In this document: piece after piece, positions 59,528 through 64,000 of the stretch | Layout of the letters: the number at the start of each line of letters is the position of its first letter | How positions within the stretch are numbered: the stretch's first letter is position 1 | Assembly (NCBI RefSeq): GCF_019880365.1 | Contig: NZ_CP082271.1 | Location: 1,364,001-1,428,000 of the forward strand | DNA length: 64,000 bases | Direction: 5' to 3' | Origin: Pseudomonas sp. DNDY-54 | GTDB lineage: Bacteria > Pseudomonadota > Gammaproteobacteria > Pseudomonadales > Pseudomonadaceae | Translations under genes and position numbers: made by a program | The notes under the pieces: generated by a model | What the model saw: only the letters and a program-made list of their open reading frames with translations | What the model was told of the DNA's origin: nothing | Database searches by the model: none

Positions 59528-61369
59528 TCATTGCTCGACGCGGACTTCGCGGAACATCCCGAGGTCCATGTGCATCAGCATGTGGCAGTGGTAGGCCCAA
59601 CGGCCAAGGGCGTCGGCCGTGACGCGGTAGCTGCGTCGGGAGCCTGGCGGCATGTCGATGGTGTGTTTGCGCACCATGAAGTTGCCCTGTTCGTCCTCCA
59701 GATCGCTCCACAGCCCGTGGAGGTGGATCGGGTGGTGCATCATGGTGTCGTTGACGAGCACAAAGCGCACGCGCTCGCCATACTTCAGGCGGATCGGCTC
59801 GGCATCGGCGAACGGGATGCCATCGAACGACCAGGCGAAGCGTTCCATGTGCCCTGTCAGATGCAGTTCGATCGTGCGTGTCGGCTCACGGCCGTCCGGG
59901 TCGGGGAAAGTGCTGCGCAGGTCGCCGTAGGTCAGCACACGACGGCCGTTGTCGCGCAGGCCGATTCCGGGGTCGCCCAGCTTGGGCACCGGCATCATGG
60001 TCTGCATGTCCACCAGCGGATTGCCGTCTTCGCTTTCGGGGTGGGACTGCATCGCAGTAGGCGCAGGATCTTTGCTGGCGGTCGAATGCTCCATGTCTTG
60101 ATGATTCATCTGGCCATGATCGCCGTGCCCAGTGTCGTTGCTCCCATGACCCATCTGTCCATGGGTTGTTGCGCCGTGATCACCGCTGTGTCCTGCCGGC
60201 TGCGGTTGCTCATCGTGGCCGCTATGCGCGCCATGATCGCCGTGGCCCATGTCGTCCATGCTCAGCTCTGGCCGTGGATCGAGATTGGGCACCGGCGCGC
60301 TCAGGCCATTGCGTAACGCCAGCGTCCCGCGCGCATAACCGCTGCGGTCCATGGATTGAGCGAAGAGCGTATAGGCGTCCTGGCTGTCATCTGGCGAGAC
60401 GATGACATCAACCGTCTCGGCCACCGCCAGCCGCAGCTCGTCCACCTCGACCGGCTTCACGTTCTGGCCGTCCACCGCCACCACGGTGAGCTTCAGCCCG
60501 GGAATGCGGAAATCGAAATAGGTCATGGCCGAGCCGTTGATCAGCCGCAGGCGCACCCGCTCACCTGGTTCGAACACGGCCGTCCAGTTGCTATCCGGAG
60601 CCTGTCCGTTGAGCAGATAGGTGTAGGTTTCCGCGCTGATATCGGCTAGATCAGTGGGCGTCATCTTCATCTTCGCCCAGGCCCAGCGATTGCCTACCGT
60701 CTCGCGCCAGCCCTGATCGGCGACATCATTGATAAAGTCGCCGAGGGTGCGGCGCCCGCGGTTGTAGTAGTCGGACTGTTTCTTCAGCTTATCGAGCACC
60801 CGTGCCGGACTTTCGTCCGTCCAGTCGGTGAGCATCACCACGTAGTCTCGTTCGTACGTGAAGGGCTCGGGCTCGAGCGGATCGATCACCAGCGGCCCGT
60901 AAACACCGAGCTGCTCTTGGAAGGCCGAGTGGCTGTGGTACCAGTAGGTCCCGCTCTGTTTTAGCCGGAAACGGTACTCATACATGCCGTCCGGCGCGAT
61001 GCCCGCGAAGCTGAAACCCGGCACGCCGTCCATGTTGGCTGGCAGCAGGATGCCGTGCCAATGGATCGAGGTGTCCTGCGGCAGGCGGTTGTGCACGCGC
61101 AGGGTGACCGTGTCCCCCTCACGCCAATGCAGCAGAGGGCCGGGAATGCTCCCGTTGATTGCCATCGCGGTGCGTTCGCGACCACTGAAATTCACGCCGA
61201 GCGAGTCGATGTAAAGATCGAAGTCGGTACCTGCCAAGACGCCGCCTTCAGCTGACTGGCCTGGGCGTGCAACCGCCCACACCGGCTGCCGCCAGATACC
61301 CAGGCCCGCGGCGACGCCGCCTGCGGCCAGGGTTTTGATGAAGGTTCGGCGGGAAGCTGTGGACTGCAT
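59528..61369 (-). CDS. copA: Copper resistance multicopper oxidase CopA
   Basis: A 613-residue periplasmic multicopper oxidase, exported folded by Tat (SRRTFIK at residues 6-12; ATG at 61369 with AGGAA). The copper ligands lie in HWHGILLP, WYHSHSAFQ, HPIHLHGLW and HCHMLMHMDLGM. A Met/His-rich insert (DDMGHGDHGAHSGHDEQ and following, about 370-450) binds extra copper. It oxidises Cu(I) to less toxic Cu(II). An in-frame extension to 61456 would mask the Tat signal and is rejected. Confidence 0.96.
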   Translation of the reverse strand: MQSTASRRTFIKTLAAGGVAAGLGIWRQPVWAVARPGQSAEGGVLAGTDFDLYIDSLGVNFSGRERTAMAINGSIPGPLLHWREGDTVTLRVHNRLPQDTSIHWHGILLPANMDGVPGFSFAGIAPDGMYEYRFRLKQSGTYWYHSHSAFQEQLGVYGPLVIDPLEPEPFTYERDYVVMLTDWTDESPARVLDKLKKQSDYYNRGRRTLGDFINDVADQGWRETVGNRWAWAKMKMTPTDLADISAETYTYLLNGQAPDSNWTAVFEPGERVRLRLINGSAMTYFDFRIPGLKLTVVAVDGQNVKPVEVDELRLAVAETVDVIVSPDDSQDAYTLFAQSMDRSGYARGTLALRNGLSAPVPNLDPRPELSMDDMGHGDHGAHSGHDEQPQPAGHSGDHGATTHGQMGHGSNDTGHGDHGQMNHQDMEHSTASKDPAPTAMQSHPESEDGNPLVDMQTMMPVPKLGDPGIGLRDNGRRVLTYGDLRSTFPDPDGREPTRTIELHLTGHMERFAWSFDGIPFADAEPIRLKYGERVRFVLVNDTMMHHPIHLHGLWSDLEDEQGNFMVRKHTIDMPPGSRRSYRVTADALGRWAYHCHMLMHMDLGMFREVRVEQ

Positions 61370-61512
61370 GCTATTCCTGCTGGATGACTGATTTGAGGAT
61401 GATTGCGCGTGCTTTCGAGCCGAACATCGTGAGATTTCGGTGCTGTTCTCAGCCACAAGAGCGAAGCGCGTTTACGCCGTCCGGCTGCGAACGCCAGTGA
61501 TCAGAACGCGTG

Positions 61513-61956
61513 TTACTTCCCTGGGTAATCAGCCATGACCACATCCTTCCCACCCTTAGTCAGACCAATGACCTGATAGGCCTGCGCCGGCTGGCCGTAG
61601 TCCATGCCTGGCGAGCCGGCCGGCATGCCGGGTACGGCGATTCCGGTCAGGTCATTGCGCTTCTGCAGTTCTAGGATCTGCGCCACCGGAACGTGGCCCT
61701 CAATGAATTTGCCGTCGATCACGCCGGTGTGGCACGAGCCAAGGCGCGGGGCGACGCCCAACTGCTGCTTGACGGCCGACATGTTGGTTTCAACGTGATC
61801 GCGCACTTCAAAGCCGTTCGCCTCGAGATACTTGATCCAATCCTTGCAGCAGCCGCAGTTGGCGTCCCGGTGCACATCGATCACATCAGCGGCGTGCGCG
61901 GTGCCAGTCATCAACAGCGCGGCGATGATGGCGAGTTTGGTTTTGAGAGCAGGCAT
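61513..61956 (-). CDS. DUF411 copper-binding periplasmic protein
   Basis: A 147-residue protein with a signal peptide (LAIIAALLMTGTAHA) and the DUF411 core DANCGCCKDWIKYLEANGF, SCHTGVIDGKFIEGHVPV and VPGMPAGSPGMD. CopG-type DUF411 proteins bind copper through the cysteines and may change its redox state. The ATG at 61956 has AGGAG at a spacing of eight; a GTG at 61965 is less likely. It lies between the HMA gene and copA. Confidence 0.92.
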   Translation of the reverse strand: MPALKTKLAIIAALLMTGTAHAADVIDVHRDANCGCCKDWIKYLEANGFEVRDHVETNMSAVKQQLGVAPRLGSCHTGVIDGKFIEGHVPVAQILELQKRNDLTGIAVPGMPAGSPGMDYGQPAQAYQVIGLTKGGKDVVMADYPGK

Positions 61957-61980
61957 CAAGAGCACTCCTATGAGAAAAAT

Positions 61981-62244
61981 TCAGCGACAACCGCAGCCGC
62001 TTCCGCAACCCGTTTTTGGCGCTGCAGCGGAGGTGGTCTCGCCGCCGATTTGCGCCGGATACCCAGCTTCGTTAAGTGCGCTGAGTAACGCCGCGTGGTC
62101 AGGGTCGCCGCCTACGCGTACCCGTCCGCCCTGAAGGTCGACATCGACCGCGTCCACACCGGCGATGGCGTTGAGCGCTTGGGACACGTGCCGCACGCAA
62201 GCGCCACACGTCATGCCCTGTACTTGAAGCGTGATGGAACTCAT
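61981..62244 (-). CDS. HMA-domain copper chaperone-like protein with Cys tail
   Basis: An 87-residue protein: an HMA fold with the Cu(I) motif GMTCGAC and the rest of the CopZ-like domain, then a short linker and the cysteine-rich end TGCGSGCGCR. It is cytoplasmic (no signal) and first in the copper operon. The tail could bind a second metal ion. It probably receives Cu(I) and delivers it to an exporter or to CueR. Confidence 0.92.
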   Translation of the reverse strand: MSSITLQVQGMTCGACVRHVSQALNAIAGVDAVDVDLQGGRVRVGGDPDHAALLSALNEAGYPAQIGGETTSAAAPKTGCGSGCGCR

Positions 62245-62285
62245 TGGAAGTCCTCGGTAAGCGCCGGTCAGTCCGGCTTGGCTTG

Positions 62286-62316
62286 ATCTTCAACCTTTCC
62301 CTTGTGTCAAGGTCAA
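62286..62316 (-). promoter_or_regulatory. CueR-type promoter of the copper operon
   Basis: On the minus strand TTGACC and GAAGAT are separated by exactly 19 bases, the over-long spacer typical of MerR-family targets. The spacer carries the CueR-like dyad ACCTT-N11-AAGGT (62293-62313). It lies about 40 bases before the HMA gene start. The CueR gene itself is not in the window. Confidence 0.85.
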
Positions 62317-62386
62317 GCCGCTGCGCCTTTCGCCTTTATTGGTAGGAAACATAGCCTGAGCTGGCTTTCGGTTAGCTGAGCGGAAC

Positions 62387-62402
62387 ATTACTTTTCTGTC
62401 AG
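62387..62402. promoter_or_regulatory. CopR box upstream of copRS
   Basis: Read on the minus strand the site is CTGACA-GAAAA-GTAAT, matching the CTGACA-N5-GTAAT form described for CopR in Pseudomonas. It lies about 62 bases before the copR start and 143 before the HMA gene, so it may control copRS itself, the operon, or both. Confidence 0.7.
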
Positions 62403-62463
62403 CTTCTGGTTCGGCCAGGTCGATCGCGGCACACTCGAACGATGAAATGGAAAGGATGTGCTG

Positions 62464-63147
62464 ATGAAACTTCTGGTCGCCGAAGACGAGCCCAAAACCG
62501 GTATTTATCTACAGCAGGGCCTTACCGAGGCTGGGTTTACCGTTGACCGTGTCACCAGCGGCACCGATGCGTTGCAGCATGTACTGAGCGCCCCCTATGA
62601 CCTGCTGATACTCGATGTGATGATGCCCGGCCTGGATGGCTGGGAAGTGCTGCGTTTAGTGCGCGCGGCCGGGCAGGATGTGCCGGTGTTGTTCCTCACG
62701 GCGCGTGATCGGGTAGAGGATCGGGTCAAGGGGCTGGAGCTCGGCGCGGACGACTACCTGGTCAAGCCCTTTGCCTTTTCCGAGTTGCTGGCCCGCGTGC
62801 GAACGCTGCTGCGTCGAGGCCATGCGGCTGCCATGCAAACCCAGCTGAACATTGCAGACCTCGAAGTGGATCTGCTCAAGCGCCGCGCCGTGCGGGCCGG
62901 TCAGCGTATCGATCTCACGGCCAAGGAATTTGCATTGCTGGAGTTGCTGTTGCGCCGGCGCGGCGAAGTGCTGCCCAAATCGCTCATCGCTTCGCAGGTA
63001 TGGGACATGAATTTCGACAGCGACACCAATGTCATCGAGGTCGCGATCCGCCGGCTGCGGGCAAAAATCGATGACGGGTTCGAAACCAAATTGATCCATA
63101 CCGCGCGAGGCATGGGCTACATGCTCGACGAGCCAGACGCGTCGTGA
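62464..63147 (+). CDS. copR: Copper response regulator CopR (OmpR family)
   Basis: A 227-residue response regulator. The receiver has the acidic pair in AEDEP, the phospho-acceptor Asp in LLILDVMMPGLDG and Lys in YLVKPFAF; the C-terminal winged helix has LTAKEFALLELLLRRRGEV and the end HTARGMGYML. ATG at 62464 follows GGAAAGG; a GTG two codons earlier is too close to that site. It resembles CusR/CopR of heavy-metal systems and overlaps copS by four bases. Confidence 0.95.
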   Translation: MKLLVAEDEPKTGIYLQQGLTEAGFTVDRVTSGTDALQHVLSAPYDLLILDVMMPGLDGWEVLRLVRAAGQDVPVLFLTARDRVEDRVKGLELGADDYLVKPFAFSELLARVRTLLRRGHAAAMQTQLNIADLEVDLLKRRAVRAGQRIDLTAKEFALLELLLRRRGEVLPKSLIASQVWDMNFDSDTNVIEVAIRRLRAKIDDGFETKLIHTARGMGYMLDEPDAS

Positions 63148-64000
63148 AGCGGTTGTCCCTGACCGCCAGGCTCAGCCTGATGTTCATGCTGGTCGTCACC
63201 GGTGTGCTGGGCGCAGCGGGGCTATTCTTCAGCCTACTGAGTCAGCATCACTTCGACGAACTCGACCGACATACGCTGGAAGAGAAGTTTCAAGCCAGCC
63301 GCCAGTTGCTGCAGCAAATCGATGATCTTCAGCAGTTCGATGCGCTACGACCTCAGCTTCAGGCACTGTTGGGCGGTCATAGCGAGCTCTCCGCGCGGAT
63401 TATCGACGCCCGTGACCGGGTGCTGTTTGCCGCAGACGGAGTGGCCCAGTCAGCGCACTGGCCGCCTGATCATGTAAACGATGGCGAAAATGAGCATCAG
63501 CGTACTGGGCAAGTCTGGCGCAGCAGGACCGATGTGATTGAGGTCGCGGGACAGCCCCTGCGCGTGGTGCTCTCGCTCAATGTCACCGCTCACAACGCGT
63601 TCCTTCATACGCTCACCGGGTGGCTCTGGGCCGCATTGCTCATATGTGCATTGATCAGCGGGCTTCTGGGCTGGTTGCTGGCACACCGAGGGTTGCGCCC
63701 CTTGCGCGACGTGACCCAGGTTGCGGCGTCTGTATCAGCCAAGTCCTTGACCGAGCGTATTCCCTCCGACGCGACGCCCGCAGAGTTGCAGCAGCTGGTG
63801 CTGGCCTTCAACGCGATGTTGGCGCGGCTGGAGGATGCATTCGTGCGGCTGTCCAACTTTTCGGCAGACATTGCACACGAGTTACGCACGCCGCTTAGCA
63901 ACCTGATGACCCATACCGAAGTCGTCCTGAGCCGGGACCGCCGCCGTGAGGATTACCAGGAAAATCTCCATTCCAACCTGGAAGAGCTGCGACGCATGGC
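63144..64000 (+). CDS. copS: Copper sensor histidine kinase CopS, N-terminal part
   Basis: The gene starts at GTG 63144 (MKRLSLTARLSLMFMLVV), overlapping the copR stop, and runs off the window after about 285 codons. It has TM1 (about 8-30), a periplasmic sensor domain, TM2 (about 160-185, LLICALISGLLGWLLAH), a HAMP domain and the phosphorylation box FSADIAHELRTPLSN. This is the layout of heavy-metal sensor kinases CopS/CusS. The ATPase domain lies beyond the window. Confidence 0.95.
   Translation, partial: MKRLSLTARLSLMFMLVVTGVLGAAGLFFSLLSQHHFDELDRHTLEEKFQASRQLLQQIDDLQQFDALRPQLQALLGGHSELSARIIDARDRVLFAADGVAQSAHWPPDHVNDGENEHQRTGQVWRSRTDVIEVAGQPLRVVLSLNVTAHNAFLHTLTGWLWAALLICALISGLLGWLLAHRGLRPLRDVTQVAASVSAKSLTERIPSDATPAELQQLVLAFNAMLARLEDAFVRLSNFSADIAHELRTPLSNLMTHTEVVLSRDRRREDYQENLHSNLEELRRM

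Overview
The window is a GC-rich, densely coded chromosomal segment of a gammaproteobacterium, almost certainly a Pseudomonas of the stutzeri type (Stutzerimonas). The evidence is the gene order accA-tilS-pyrG-kdsA-eno-ftsB-ispD followed by ispF-truD-surE-pcm-nlpD-rpoS-rsmZ, a GacA-box-driven RsmZ RNA, and a copper locus with both CueR-type and CopR-type control sites. No tRNA, rRNA, CRISPR array, integrase, transposase or prophage gene is visible.

Region 1 (1-19740) is mostly core genome: lipid, CTP, KDO, glycolysis, division and isoprenoid genes, then the surE-pcm-DUF368-nlpD-rpoS block and the small RNA RsmZ. It is interrupted by a baeRF3/HPF-like ribosome-associated pair (6920-8478), the glutathione-dependent formaldehyde pathway adhC-fghA with a divergent LysR regulator (8587-11668), and an ArsR/old-yellow-enzyme operon (11829-13221).

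Region 2 (19830-33509) is accessory and housekeeping mixed. It has a 49-residue acidic protein, Nudix and GNAT genes, a sodium:solute symporter, and then a lower-GC patch (about 22950-25200). The patch carries a long inverted repeat, an outer-membrane barrel gene, a hexanucleotide repeat and a two-gene operon of a HAM1-like nucleotide-binding protein and a SIR2-family protein. That pair resembles the KomB/KomC part of the Kongming anti-phage system but has no adjacent deaminase (KomA), and the HAM1 active-site motifs are altered. It is the best candidate for an unusual biological system in this window. Next come a truncated hemoglobin, a universal stress protein, yajD, a YebC paralog, eamA, a chemoreceptor with a sigma-28 promoter, a MOSC protein and dgt.

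Region 3 (33566-57509) holds a TetR-controlled RND efflux pair, a second TetR with a divergent glutathione S-transferase, and a run of plus-strand genes: a PNPOx-like protein, a degenerate metallo-beta-lactamase-fold protein, a 1040-residue transglycosylase/transpeptidase, PhzF, LrgAB, a haloacetate dehalogenase-like hydrolase, pirin and WrbA. After a GNAT and a DUF3087 gene come periplasmic beta-glucosidase and the osmoregulated periplasmic glucan genes opgGH.

Region 4 (57566-64000) is a copper-resistance locus. A minus-strand operon (HMA protein, DUF411 protein, multicopper oxidase CopA, Met/His-rich protein, CopB, cytochrome c) faces the two-component system copRS, whose kinase runs off the window. 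The divergent region contains a 19-bp-spacer CueR-type promoter for the operon and a CopR-type box in front of copR.

Genes and motifs were identified by eye and memory of families; no database search was run.
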